This document shows positions 1-12,900 of a stretch of 64,000 bases of DNA, piece by piece (the stretch's first letter is position 1; the number at the start of each line of letters is the position of its first letter). A program made the position numbers and the translations under genes. The notes beneath the pieces were generated by a model. That model made no database searches and was not told where the DNA came from. It saw only the letters and a program-made list of their open reading frames with translations. Source of the DNA: Owenia fusiformis. Taxonomy: Eukaryota; Annelida; Polychaeta; Sabellida; Oweniidae. The DNA is taken from contig CAIIXF020000011.1 of the NCBI GenBank assembly GCA_903813345.2, positions 31,240,166-31,304,165 of the forward strand, given 5' to 3'.

Positions 1-530
1 AGATATGCCAATCAGCAAATAAACCCCCATGATTGGTTAATTACTGTTTCTGGCCAGATTGGGCGGAGTTTCTGCAATGGAAGTTTGTTTAGATAAAGAT
101 GCGGCTGGCCACGCAGTTTCGGCAACTATATTACTTATGTGCTTCTGAGTTAGCCGCATTCGAGTTGAAATCTCACCAGTGCTATATACATTTATTTGGC
201 AGAGAAGCAGGCGTGAAAATAAACAGTAAACAAAAAATAAGAACTAGAACATTTTTCCTGAATAACTAGTATCACTTATAGATCTGCATCAGAGACATAT
301 AAAACATTTACCAGGAGTTACTTTTCGTGTAAAACTTAAAAGATTTGAGGATTTGTTTCAAAGAAATTTCCTCCAGTCGTATAATCCCCACGGAATACGG
401 GACATAAATTAAGCGTCGGGAGAATCGGAGGCTCAAAAGGAAATCACACAGAGACACCAATAGTGTAAAGCGGACGAAAATTCCCAGGACAATATTTACG
501 CGTACCTTATGGTTTGTTGCCAGCAGCAGA
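1..530 (+). promoter_or_regulatory. Upstream/5' UTR region of the VGLL gene
   Basis: This is the stretch before the first coding exon of the Vestigial-like gene. No other coding region is visible. A TATAAAA-like string lies at about 298-304, which would give a leader of roughly 200 bases. This is only a motif match and the transcription start cannot be fixed from sequence alone. Confidence 0.3.
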
Positions 531-3500
531 ATGACATGTGTTGACGTTATGTACCAGCCTTACACGTCCTACTTTCCTTATCAGAGACCCCATCCCACAT
601 ATGAATATCCACAAAAGGTATGTTAGCATATTTTTGGAGTTTAACTGATTAGAATCGTTAAAGAGTATACTTGTATTGATGGTAAGTAATGATTAAAAGT
701 GCCATGACAATGTCTTTTAAAGTGTAAATAAAATGTTCATCAATAGAGTTATCCGGTCACTCGAATCAATCCTTATATTCTGTATAGAATAGGCCTGTGG
801 AATACATGTAGGCAAGCATTGCATCTAAACCATATTATGTCATAAAATCATTTTTATTTTATTTTTCAATATCAGAAATTTCGACCAGATCCTCTGGATA
901 CAAGCAGCTTCGCACTGGGAACACCTTCGTCGTCCTTGGCAACGCATCTTAGCCACAGTCTAGCATCTGTATCCACCGCCGCTTTGGTCACCCCCAAGCT
1001 CGAGGACACACCTCACACGCATGCGCACCATACAACCGGACTCTCCGTCAGTCACGGTCCACAGCCACACGCAACTCGAGATGATCCGGAAATAAAGCCA
1101 AAAGACACTCGTTACCTCAGTGCGAATTGTGTATTATTGACTTATTTTAATGGTGACATTGCTACAAATGTAGATGAACATTTCACAAAGGCGTTGAATC
1201 AGCCGAGCAGTTATACACCGGACAATCAAGGGAGTTCACCGTCATCTTCCAACAGCCCACCTCATAGACCTAAAGGTACGTAGATATGGATGAATCTCAG
1301 GGGCAAAGTCTTAGACCCCAAATAAAACTGGTGGTTGGTATAGGTTGAATTTTGGAAGTCTAGTCACACTTCTAATGAACTATCTCATATTATTTTCAAT
1401 TTCTTTTTTTTGAATTATGTTTAGTAATTATGTCCATTTGTCAAACTTTTGTTTTGGCCCCAATAACAGTGAAGGAATCGTTGAACCAAGGTGCAACTGA
1501 GGAATTTCCAATATAAATGCCTTGGAGTTGACAAATTGTGTCTCCTATTGCCGAGTTCTTCTTTTTTGGCTTATGTGATGGGTCTAAGGAGCACAGATTC
1601 TTCCAAATAAGATATGAAATCAAAAACAATTAAAATCAATGATTGACCTCATAAAAGATCATCGTAGCTGACTAATAGTGATGATCATATTTCAAAAGAT
1701 AAATTCTTATCTAAATTATCAAAAAAGTAGTTATAAAACCGAGGGTTTGAGCGCAGTGAGAACAGTTTTCTGTAAACCCTGGACTAACATTGACTCGTAT
1801 TTTAGCGATGAGTGAGAACTATGTGATGTTTTTTCTCTGGAAGAGGGTTAATGGTACACACCTAGTTATAACTACAACTTGCGCCTCTACAAATATTTTT
1901 CCTCGGTTCCATACTCCGAATATTATTTATAGTGAGTTCAGAAGATGAAAAATTAGCACGCGTGCGGTGTCGAAATCTTCTCTCTGAAACTTCTAACCTC
2001 AAAGTTTCTTCATCTCTAATGAAGGTGGGCATGTTCTTGATCCGCATTTGATGTTTTGAAACTAATATGACTTCGGGAGATGAATCCATACTGTTCAAAG
2101 TATACTTCTGGGTGAAACCTATAACTTCGGTTTCCATCCACGCGTTTCTCAGGCTTGTCAATGTTTGCATTTGAATTATTTCCATGTGTTAAATAAACGA
2201 ATGAACGAGAGGCTTACAAATGACAGAAAAATTCGAAAATCCCAGAGTAAATAACATTTCTGAAAACAATAGCTGAAGTTAATGCTCGGAACGTTAGACG
2301 AGACGCGATATTTAGTTATTTACAGGTTTTACAACCAGAGATCATATCTTCTAATTCAGGCTTGCAGACATGTAGCTTGTTTATGATAATGTGTTTACAG
2401 GTCTGTTTAAAACTCTGCTCTGGTTTCATAACTTTCCCAACTACTTTTCACTCTTCAACCATTAATCTCGTGTCCATATATATTACATCAAACTAATAAG
2501 TACCTGAGTTTAGTTCATGTTTATGATAATCTGTACTCGTCAAAAGTTTATTAATTATTACTCTGAATCAATTACGGTAATTAATCAAATTATTAATTCA
2601 ATTATTTTTTTTAATTTTCAGATTCCACTTTGATGTCTGAACGAAATTTCCCTCCTTCATTTTGGAATAGTTCTTACCAGCCTACTCCCGTGCCTCCTCC
2701 TCACGATCCTATTCAATTCCCTACAGACTCTTACATGTCGTCATCGTTACATGGCATGACGTCATCACTCCATGGTGACCCATGGCACTACCCACTCGGG
2801 TCCAGTAGTCACACATATAGCAGATCCATGCACGACTTAGCATCGTATTCGAGTATGGGATCTAGGAGTTTCAATCCTCATTATGGCTCCCTGCTGATGC
2901 AACCCTCTCTTCGTACCCCCAGGTTGGGTCAGTGTGACCTTTCTAAAGTGTCCGATGCTTGGGGTTCTCGCTATGGTCACACAGAGTCCAGCATAACAGA
3001 TCATCTTGCACACCCTCATACACAGACCTCTTTATCAGGTAAATATAAATATACACCTATTTATATTGTTTTCAGGGTTGCAATTCAGACAATCCAAATC
3101 TAGTTCACTGAAAGATATGTAAATATATTTTTATGTATTGATTCCTCTTCAAAAAGTGGTACACTCGCATTTCTACAAAAGAAGTAAGATTAACTTGTAT
3201 GAAAATATGTAAAATGCACACGATTATTCTTCATAATAAAACGAACTGGCAAAGAAAACCATAGAACGTAAAATTGGTGATTTTTACGAGAGTCGCCAAG
3301 CAACTGAGCATAGAAACCGGATGCATAGAAACCGATGAAAATCTCCCGAACAATACACAATTTATTGCAAATCACGTAATAAAATAGTTCTCTAGCTTAG
3401 ATCATGTGAAAGAAATCAAGAACAATCTGCAATTAATGAAAACAATTAGCACATCTATAAACGGTTAAGGAAATTGAACTCGTGTCTATTATGCCCCGAG

Positions 3501-4190
3501 TTTATTGTTTTCTGCGGGAAAGAATAGTTCACGCCTGATTAGATGAGGTAGTTATTACATTAATCGAAGTTGTAATTAATTATCATCTTGAGTCTTGACA
3601 ACACATCAGAGCCATTAATCATTTATCGCTAAATTCGAGGAAAACTGTATTTGATATTCCCCATAATTTTGTATTTTTTTCTTATTTTAGAAATACATTT
3701 GTTACACTGATTGCACGAAGTAATCTGGAATTTTAATGATTATAAATCCAAGTCCTCCTTTCTTGAACCTGTTTAGATATTTACATCAGCTTTGGCTCAT
3801 TGCCGAAGACTTTGCGCATTTATAATATAAAGAAAAACAAATACGACAGTAAAATACGTGCGTCAAACAAGTTTTCATGAAATAATATGATTCCTTAAAT
3901 CTATTGATCAGGTATGATAATTTATACCCTTTACATTCGTTCGATTTCGCTTCTTATCGAGAGCTTTGTCTTAGTTTATAACTAGACTCTACGCCCACAG
4001 GGTAGATAATTTAAAAACAAACTTCAAACAACCTTCCCTTGCTTATTTCTTGTGAACTGGCGAGATTTCTTTTTCTTTGTTGTTTCATGTTTATATTTCA
4101 TCATAACTTGATGTTTATGATATTTTGTATTTATTTCCAGCATTGGAAAGCTCATCTACGGAAACAAGTAAAGATTTGTACTGGTTCTAG
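531..4190 (+). CDS. VGLL: Vestigial-like (VGLL) transcription cofactor, four coding exons
   Basis: Coding exons are 531-617, 876-1275, 2622-3038 and 4141-4190, giving 317 aa with consistent splice phases and GT-AG ends. The protein begins MTCVDVMYQPY, close to the conserved MSCLDVMYQ start of vertebrate VGLL2/VGLL3, which supports this start. Exon 2 carries the TONDU (TDU) motif at residues about 108-137 (RYLSANCVLLTYFNGDI, then VDEHF), the segment known to bind the TEA domain of TEAD/Scalloped. Exon 3 is rich in Ser, His, Tyr and Pro and contains HYGSLL, as in VGLL2/3. Exon 4 adds 15 residues ending KDLYWF. Family role: nuclear, non-DNA-binding cofactor of TEAD factors, with roles in muscle and appendage development in flies and vertebrates. 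The exact VGLL subtype is not settled here; family assignment is firm. Confidence 0.93.
876..1275 (+). CDS. VGLL: VGLL exon 2 with TONDU (TEAD-binding) motif
   Basis: The acceptor is the AG at 874-875 and the donor is AAAG|GTACG at 1275. The exon enters in phase 0 and leaves in phase 1. It encodes a Ser/Thr/His-rich lead-in followed by the TDU core at about 1050-1140 with invariant-type residues (YLS.NCVLLTYF.GD and VDEHF). The final codon G|AT spans the junction with exon 3 and reads Asp. Confidence 0.92.
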
Positions 4191-4842
4191 AAGTTTGAAC
4201 AGAAACGAACTGAACTATCTCGAAGATCATGCACTGTCTACGTGCCCTACGAACGCAAAGCTCCCATTGTGTCCAAATCTCGTCACTTGAAGATGGCCAT
4301 TGTCGAATATCGATCAGAATCAGAACTCACGGGTCACTTATTCTTCTTCATGGGAGATTGGACTGGCAAGCAAATTTTGATGACTGAGCTGAAAATGAAA
4401 GTGATAAAAATATTTGAATTGTTTTTACAATTTTATCTTCAATTGTGCTCACATTCAACACCTGTTACCATGTTTTCAAAGATAACAAATTTTTCACGTA
4501 CAGCTGAGATTTATAATTAAATACTGGTAGAGCAAAGGATACCAGTTATAATTTATTGAATGGTGAAATAATTTTATCATAGAATATTAATTATAATTTA
4601 TTTTATTTATTTATGAAATCACACAACAAACATCATTCACAAACTAAGTTTGGACTGTGTTGTTTTTATGTCTTGTTAATTTGAAAAATCAAAAATGATA
4701 ATTGTACATAATTGATAATATTATTTGTCATTTTGTCAAAGTTTGTTGTATATAATTATTAAATAAACATGCATTGTATATGATTTACATGTTTGGTTGT
4801 TGTTTTAAAGGACTAATCGCTGTAATCTCCATCCTAAATAAA
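4191..4842 (+). terminator. VGLL 3' UTR with polyadenylation signals
   Basis: After the TAG at 4188-4190 the sequence becomes very AT-rich. AATAAA occurs at 4762-4767 and again at 4837-4842, so the 3' UTR is probably 590-670 bases. The small open frames inside it show no coding character. Confidence 0.5.
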
Positions 4843-6168
4843 TGTATAATATTTTAAATTTATGATGATATCATGTGCATTATACAATCGATAGACTAGG
4901 GCATAAATCTTCTTTTCTGAAAGTATAAGTAGTAAGCAGCATGAAACGTTCTAAATTGATGACTACTTGCATTTTTTCGATTTTAGCTTATTCACTTTCT
5001 TTGCAAGAAATCCTTAAAAGTAAATTATTTTAAATTAACACACCACAATAAAACATATAGGGACTGATTTATTTCAATAGAACCATTTAATAGTCATGTT
5101 AGAGAGATTTCCTAACTCACTTATATCATGTTCATTATTCCCGTTTAACTTATGAAGCGTTTGATTACGTCATCATTTATTGCGCAGCTCTATACGTCCA
5201 TAAGTGTGATATTCTTATAAATCGTCGTCTATACGTAAATAATAAACATGCTATAAGTGAGTTGCGAAATTCCCAAGTATTAATATTTTTACATTTTTGA
5301 AGTAATGTCAACCTGTGTCATTCTCAGTCATTTCTTTACTCCATTTCTATTTGTCTCACCTTATATGTGGCACTTCTGTCCAGTTAAATCCATCACATAT
5401 GCTCTTGGGAGCGTCTTGTATTCATTGAATGTCACGTATCTTTTTCAAAATAGTAATAAATATCTGATTCTTAGTCAGAATGTACAATCGTAAAATGTCT
5501 CGGTGATTATTTTTGTGATTAAATACAAAGAGAAAAATCATAAAAGAATCACCAAATGTATGCAATATCAAGTATATTCCCAAGACAATCAAATCGACAG
5601 GCTTAAAAGCTTCCAAAGCGCCATCCTTTGTATTAGACATGTTCTTAAAGGTGTCTCGATTCACGAACCATAGTAACTTAGTTTGTGTCAGTGATCGAAT
5701 GCTCGAGTATCTAGCCAAATTACTTGCAACACAGTGGAAGCCGTGAGAGCATTTTAGAGCTTCGCAGCCATCAATTCACGTTCCTACTTTTCTTTTGGAT
5801 ACTTATTGTGAAGTTTGGCTCACCATCTAAAAGTCAAGTAATATATTTTTGTGATGGCCTCCATTGAAGCGTGTCCAACTTTTCTCTGGGTTGGCATCTT
5901 GTTGACGAATCTTCTTCGATCACTACGAAGGCGACATCTTTCAAAGCATTGCAGAACCACCATGGAAACGAGCTCTTCGACATCTTTTATTGATGCTGGT
6001 ATTCACAATCATTGAAGTTAGAGATATTAGCTTCACTGATATAACAAATAGAGTATTTTGGTATTCATCTATTCGTCAATATATCTATCTTTAATTGAGA
6101 GAGAAAGCATTAAAGGCAACATATTTCGCGAAGAGCTATTCATCAAGAACAGTCATCATAATAGCGGG

Positions 6169-6560
6169 AAAGGACGATTCTCGGTTTGGAGAACAGTCTC
6201 CTGGGCTAATAATTTTTTTCATGAAAAATATAGAAATATTACCCAAATTAAACTATGAATATTCAAAAGAGGACATTTAAATCTACAAGATGTAAAAATA
6301 ACAAATTGGTCTGAAGCAGGGATAATACTCAATTAGACCGATTCAATAAAATACAAGTCTTGATTTTGGGGAAAGAAGTTCATCAGTGTACTGCGCTAAT
6401 ATTTTTTTGCGAAAAATCTAAAAATATTACCCAAATTAAATTATGACTATCCAAAAGAAATTCAAATCTATATTATGTAAAAAAATCAAATTTGTCCGAA
6501 ACAGGGATAATGCTCATTTAGATTGAAGAACTTCGTTCTCCAAACCGAGAATCGTCCTTT
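6169..6560. mobile_element. Small inverted-repeat element with internal duplication
   Basis: A 26-bp arm at 6169-6194 (core GGACGATTCTCGGTTTGG) is repeated in inverse orientation at 6535-6560. Between the arms, about 120 bases around 6213-6330 recur in direct orientation about 186 bases later (6399-6524), with substitutions. No coding capacity was seen. This looks like a decayed non-autonomous DNA transposon; ends and target duplication are not clear. Confidence 0.5.
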
Positions 6561-7769
6561 GTTCGGATTGGAAGGTGTTCGCTGTTCGGATTGGAAGGTT
6601 TCACTATTATATTATAGTTTAGTTTATTTCAAACAAATAAAAGCCTCAGGCCCATAGTTTTACAAAAATAACAATACATGATATTTACATAAATTTAGTG
6701 CGACTCCTGCCTTTAATTAAATTAGCTAAGTTACATAAATCATTTACAACTTTTGTAAACATTAGATCTAAATTAATATACTTTTGTTGTGATGGTAAAA
6801 TACAATAATCCATTTTGATGTACACTTCCCTTATATCAATATATGACAGGTAGATTAAAATAAGATGATATTCATCCTCCAAAAGAGGGCATTGCGATCC
6901 TCTTTTTGACATATTTTGATGTCTACCAATTTCAATTTTCAGTTTATGATTGGAACTTAGCCTTGTTAAAGCTCTTCTATATTTGACACTATTTAACTGA
7001 TAAATATGTTTCGACTTCTAATATACAATCTACATGTATAATGTAATATGTAAAACCAATAGCACACAGAAAAACAATTAGTAAATTACCTTGGGAGATA
7101 AGTATCAGAAGACCTCAGTTCCTCTTGTCAATACGTCTTCGTAGCCATCAAGAACTCTGTTTATGGATGTTTTGTTTATATTAGGTTCTCTAAGATATGT
7201 CGCCCGTAGCAACATCACTTAGGTCATTGTTCAATTTCATTATTTAATGACGTCATAAACCTTGTACGTAATTTTCCAATGTCATTATGACCTCCATACA
7301 GTATGAAGTCACTGTTCGTTGCCATAGAAAGTGTATATGCTGTTTTAGCTTTTTCCAATCGTATTAAACGGTAGACATGGAGAGTTATTTGCAATGTTTT
7401 TCACAAGGTAACCGTGACTGGAAAGTAAATGATTCAATATAGTAATGTGTCTAGCGCGCATGTAAAACAAACGGCAATCAGTCAGATACCCGTTCATTTT
7501 CAGTGTGTTTAGAATGGGAAATTTCACGTTGGTGTCAACATGGACTTCTATTCATTTGAAGTCCATGGTGACAACGGGAATCATTATACTCATGTCTATT
7601 GAATACTATCCTTGCAATTTTGATTTCGATGCAGTCGTAATGCGTTCTGGAGAAAATGATGTATGTTATACATGTTTTAGCTCCAAATATCTTACGAAAC
7701 GACCTTGTTTAAAATATGTATCATCAGCTATATGATTATCAATGGCATATTCATTGGTATTTAAGTTAT

Positions 7770-8090
7770 CAAAGATTACGCTTTTTACGAAAAATGGCCG
7801 CCATTTAGATATTTAGCAGCCATTTTAAAAATCTCTTCTTCAGCAAAGCTCCTTTGTCCTTTGGAATCAGCACATAAAATTTGAACCTAATCAGTCAACT
7901 TGTATTTGAGTTATCAAAGATTGGCGGCCATTTTGAATTGAGCGGCCATATAGAAAATTCCTTCTCGAGCAGAGGTCATATACCCATTAGACATAAGCCT
8001 TTAAAATTTGAATTAAATCCGTCAACCGATATTTGAGTTATCGCCCGGACAGACGGACGAACGGACGTCTTTAAAGCGCCATCAAAGCGC
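7770..8090. repeat. Degenerate copies of the GCCGCCAT / GGACGGACG repeat family
   Basis: The motif GAGTTATCAAAGATTACG, then ATGGCCGCCAT, then TCGCCCGGACAGACGGACG matches the units and tail of the array at 33820-34920. Two or three degenerate units are present here, so this is a dispersed family and not a one-off. Confidence 0.6.
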
Positions 8091-9036
8091 CGTTGGTGTG
8101 AACTTAGCTTTACATATTATTCTTTGTTGTCAAAAAATCAAAATCCATCTCTTTATCAATGGAGTTGCAACTTATGTGCCTAAAGCTTTAGACCGGTGTG
8201 TTGAGTAAAATTTGCCCATACCCCGTTATTTCACACTGGCTTTTATTTAAACGCCTATGGACGTATATTAAAACGGAAACATTGTTTTGCATATGTTCAT
8301 GACAAACCGATATCTTAACTAAATAGAGAGTACAACCAATGTCTCATTATTAAATAAATCATTTCGGTTATTTAGGATTATAATCAAAGACATTAACTTA
8401 ATATTAAAAAAGAAAAATAATCATTTACATAATATATTATATTTAGTAACACAATATTCATAATTTACAATATAAATATTTAAATACATGTACTAAAATT
8501 CAGCTGTACATGTTGTAAAACATGTAATCATTTCAGTGATGCAAAGTGAGAATGTCAACTATATTCAACAAATTTTGAAACACAATTATGACTTCCTAGT
8601 AATTTTCTACGCCACCAGATATTTCTATGCACCCAGACTGCCAGAGCTTTTTTCATGTTACAGACTTTATTAATTTCAACATCAAATATTCTATATTTAC
8701 CTTGACAATTACATCAATATCACAATATATTTACATACACAATAAAAATATTCCTTCTCTACAGGGCTTCCAATTGCAATCCATGGGTTCTGACTCTTCA
8801 AAAGGAACTAAAGCACCCTTAGGAGAGTGGAAAAATATCACGATACATTTTTCATCTTACTGAACTATTTGAATTTCAACATCTAACAACATTAATACTG
8901 TATGACGAATGTTGTGCACTTGTTAAACTACGCCATCTATTGTGATGATACCTACGTACTGCATGCACTCGTCTGTTAGTTAGTGACTTATTATAACTTG
9001 TATACCACCATGACATCTATAAAAGCCATAAAAGAT

Positions 9037-9089
9037 CCCATTACACTAGGAATACATATTCAGCCCATTACACTAGGAATACATATTCA
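9037..9089. repeat. 27-bp tandem duplication
   Basis: The segment beginning CCCATTACACTAGGAATAC at 9037 is repeated identically from 9064 with one base between copies. It has no evident function. Confidence 0.7.
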
Positions 9090-9914
9090 AAATCCCTGCT
9101 AAAATTAGTTGGAATTCTTGGATACCTGCTTATTAAATCCTCTCTATCATAATTTAACCATTGCAGGTTTCCGTTCGGCTAATATTCAAAGAAACCCTCA
9201 TGAGTCATATATAGAAGAGGGATCAAGTTCTCTGATGGATATTGCCCATGCGGCACCATACATGGTCATTCCACATGATACTTTGATTTTTTGTTCAAAT
9301 TAATTCACTTTACTCAATAAATATAAATTGATTTAATATTCGATCACATTAGATCTCCAATTGGCACCATAGTTCAACCATTTTTAAAGGCTGGCTCAAG
9401 ACAACATATTGCAATTATTCTTACAGTGTTTTGGTCAATAAGGAAAACTCGAACCCAAAAATGTATAATAGTAAGTAAATGGATAGATAGATGTACATGC
9501 ATACTCTAAGCTGTACACTGTTATATAGTAGTTGAAAGCCCATGCTTTCAGCAACAAAGGAAAAACTGAATAAAAAAATAATCTGAATAACTGACACTCA
9601 CAGATAATTTGAGGATCATCATATTTTTTCAGACCCTAAAATGCTCATGGTATGTTGAGGCCTGATTTTGTCCATGTGGTTTAATTTTTATGGCTTTTTA
9701 CAGAACAATGCCTCATTATAGACACAGATATTTTGAGTGAAAAATAACATGATCATCAATTCCTTCTGACATTAATGTGATGAAAAATTGGAAATAATCC
9801 TCCTTGGGTTTAATTTGTATAATTCCCTTGTGTGTTCATAATGCCCGATTGGAGCTCTTCCTCATTGGGTGTTACTTATTTTCTATAATTTCCTATTGTA
9901 TTTATGACCCACTA

Positions 9915-12900
9915 TCATTCATTGGGATCTCTAGCATCAGCTATACCTCCTGGCACTGTCACTACTAGTCCTTCCATGTCCTTTGATACACAAACCTGAC
10001 AACCTAGTCTAGATCTGGAAATATATACGTAAATCAGCTATAAATAGTACTTTATTATAAGTCTTCAATAAATACTAATTAGCTACAACATGTACTATAA
10101 CTTTTTATTATTCTGATTCATTTTTCTACTGTCTATTATTGAGTGATCTACTGTATTGTGAGAGTCAGAAGTCTGCAACAATGGGGAGGGACGGGTACAA
10201 GTGGGTTAGGCCAAACTTGGTTGACAGTACAAGGCATGTGAGCAGTGGAAATCTTCCCAAAAATAGTATTTATGGATGAAGTGCATGCAGAAACACTAGA
10301 CGTTAAACCTATTGAAAATGACACTAGCGTATCATAATCTAAAATGTACATTTTCATTTTAACTATAGTGACTCGGTAATTTTTACAGATATTTTCATCA
10401 TATCTCTTTTAGTATTAGTGGGATCTAGATCTAGAGTACTTTACTTTTTACCAAAAATATTGTTAACTTTTCTTGTCTGCTATGGGGGACCATCAGCTAT
10501 GGGGGATCAATTTCAAATATTAAATTCATGATAAGTATATATAATAATTACATCGTTTATAACAACATCTTAAAAGCTGGAATGCATCAGATCCCTCAAA
10601 ATATGATACATACTCTGTGAGTTGAGATGTAATAAATGTACAGAATTAAAATTCAGTAAAATATATTACTGAACATACATGTACTTCTAAACAAAAAAAT
10701 AAATTTTGAGTTTTTTTATTTATTATGTATAGTCAGTTTCGGATGCAGGGTTTATCCCTATGGAAATATATTTATCTACCCGGGATACACATATTTCCCT
10801 CAGGATAAACCCTGTATCCAAAACCTCCAATTACATATTCCTTATTTACTTACGTATCAGTTAAACCATAAGCTAAATCTAACATATCAAGTTCTTCATC
10901 TGTCGGTTCCTCGGGGAGTTTGTCGTAATCTTTTTGATCAAATATTAGATGACATGTTGAGCAAGCCAAGGTCCCTTCACAAGCACCTGAAATTTGATGC
11001 ATTTTCTTTATAATATACATGTATGGTATGTATATGTTTATAAGTAATCAAATGTTTTTCATTTTTTATATCCTACACATTTCAGATCATTTCTGATCAT
11101 GACAATGCTAAAACACCTTTTATATGATATATGACATATTTTCACGAGAAAGATTTGGGTTGGATAAAAATTTAATTCTAATGTATGTGATTGAATAGTA
11201 ATATATGTATATGCAGGTTATCAATAAATAAATAAACAAACATTTGGAATTCTAATGTTCACATAATTGTATACAGGGTGTCAAATGGCGATGTGAACCC
11301 CTTCCACAGCATAAACTAGGAGAAGTACATATACATTATATATTTCATTAGAAAGAGCATTCAATTCTGGATAAAATAAACCCTAGATGACTAGGGCAAG
11401 ATATTGCTACATGGTTTCACATGCATTTGAAATACACCAGTATTGTGCTATTTTTATTGATTTTTAAATATTCCTGCATAGACTTTTTTGGTTTTGGTGA
11501 ATACCCGAGCAAACAATTCTGACTCGAATGCTTCAGTTCAAATTGAGCCCATATTTTGTATCATGCATCTTCATCTTTTCACACTCTAAGAACAATTAAA
11601 TGCTCTTTCCAATGGTATATAGTATGTATGTGTACCTCTTCTAGTTTATGCTGGAGATGGAGGGGGGGGGACACAAAGTCACTTGACACCCTGTACTAAT
11701 GTGTATTGGATTAATGTTTACTGAAACTTTTTTGACTCAATAAAATCTTGTTGAACTTTGCTATACCTTCTAATATAACGTTGCATTTAATTTCAATGCA
11801 CAATACTAAAGTAGGATATTCCAGTGTTTAGATAATTACAATCAGCAAGAAGGTACATGCATTTAATTAAATTCCCACCAGGGTGTTTAGAAATGTCTGA
11901 TTGTTTCATTTTCTACTCACCATGTAGCATCAGTAAGATAATAATTTAATGAATTATGACGTTATTTTCACTGTTGTATTGATTTCTAAGACAGGCAATA
12001 TTATAATTTCAAGTTGTATATTAGTTTAAAGTTTCGGTTCTCAATGCGTGATATAATACATAGTAGGTCCAAAATAATTTCTATGTGATGTTACTCAATT
12101 TGTTTAAATTATATTGACATTTTTACATGATACATGGACATATGAAATTGGCATTTTTCAAAAATGAAATGGCCACTCTAAAAATTAAAATGATTTTCAT
12201 AATTTGTTGTCGACCAAACAGCTTTTTACTATCCACTTGCTAAACAAAAAATATTTCATGTAAAAAAAATTTGAGATGGTGCCTTAGTGTTTCACTTACC
12301 AAATCCATCAATATCTATATCATTTTCTATGACAACATCTAGTAGGTTATCACCAACTGTGGCTTTCGTAGACATTTTGGTACCATCTGCATCAATGAAG
12401 TTTATCGTAACCCTGGAAACAGCAAATGTATACCTCAGTATTCTTTGTAAGATTTTTTCATCAAGTGTGTGCAACATTTGTATTTCACCATTCTGACCAA
12501 AGAGCCAAACTCATGATTTTTCTCATTTTTTTAAATGGGTGCAAATTCATGCCCGGTAATTGGACAAAATGAACAGTTGGTTTCTGCTAGAAAATCTAAC
12601 AAATCCGTAAGATTTATTCTATCAGGAGAAAGTTTACTATTGAATTGTTAAATGAATTGGCACATGGTAATATGGTAAAATATGTTAGGTCTTCTAAGAT
12701 TTTTTTGAACCAATATGAATATGATATGAGATGTATTGAAAAGGACGAAAGCAACTGGGGTCTACTCAAACTGTAATAAACACCTGATATCATCACAACT
12801 TATTTATTCAGGGATATATAATAAGAAAAAATATGTTTTCTTGTTTCCATTAGAACACTACAATTAACAATGTGACAATACATATCATAAAGTTAGAGTT

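Larger units (their letters stand above)
4850..9914. other. Intergenic stretch with repeat debris, no supported gene
   Basis: About 5 kb between the VGLL gene and the 3' end of the ferredoxin gene. It contains an inverted-repeat element at 6169-6560, a single degenerate copy of the GCCGCCAT/TCGCCCGGACAGACGG repeat at about 7770-8090, a 27-bp tandem duplication at 9037-9089, and otherwise AT-rich sequence. A possible acceptor followed by a 45-residue open frame at about 9167-9303 could be a stray terminal exon, but no partner exon or recognisable family was found. Confidence 0.6.

Noticed and set aside
8627-8863. 78-residue open frame on plus
   Set aside because: AT-rich, low-complexity codon content, with no matching donor at the end and no recognisable family.
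9109-9303. Possible terminal exon after CATTGCAG at about 9167
   Set aside because: A plausible acceptor, a 45-residue frame and a nearby AATAAA are present, but no upstream exon, known domain or related sequence was found. Kept only as a remark in the intergenic entry.
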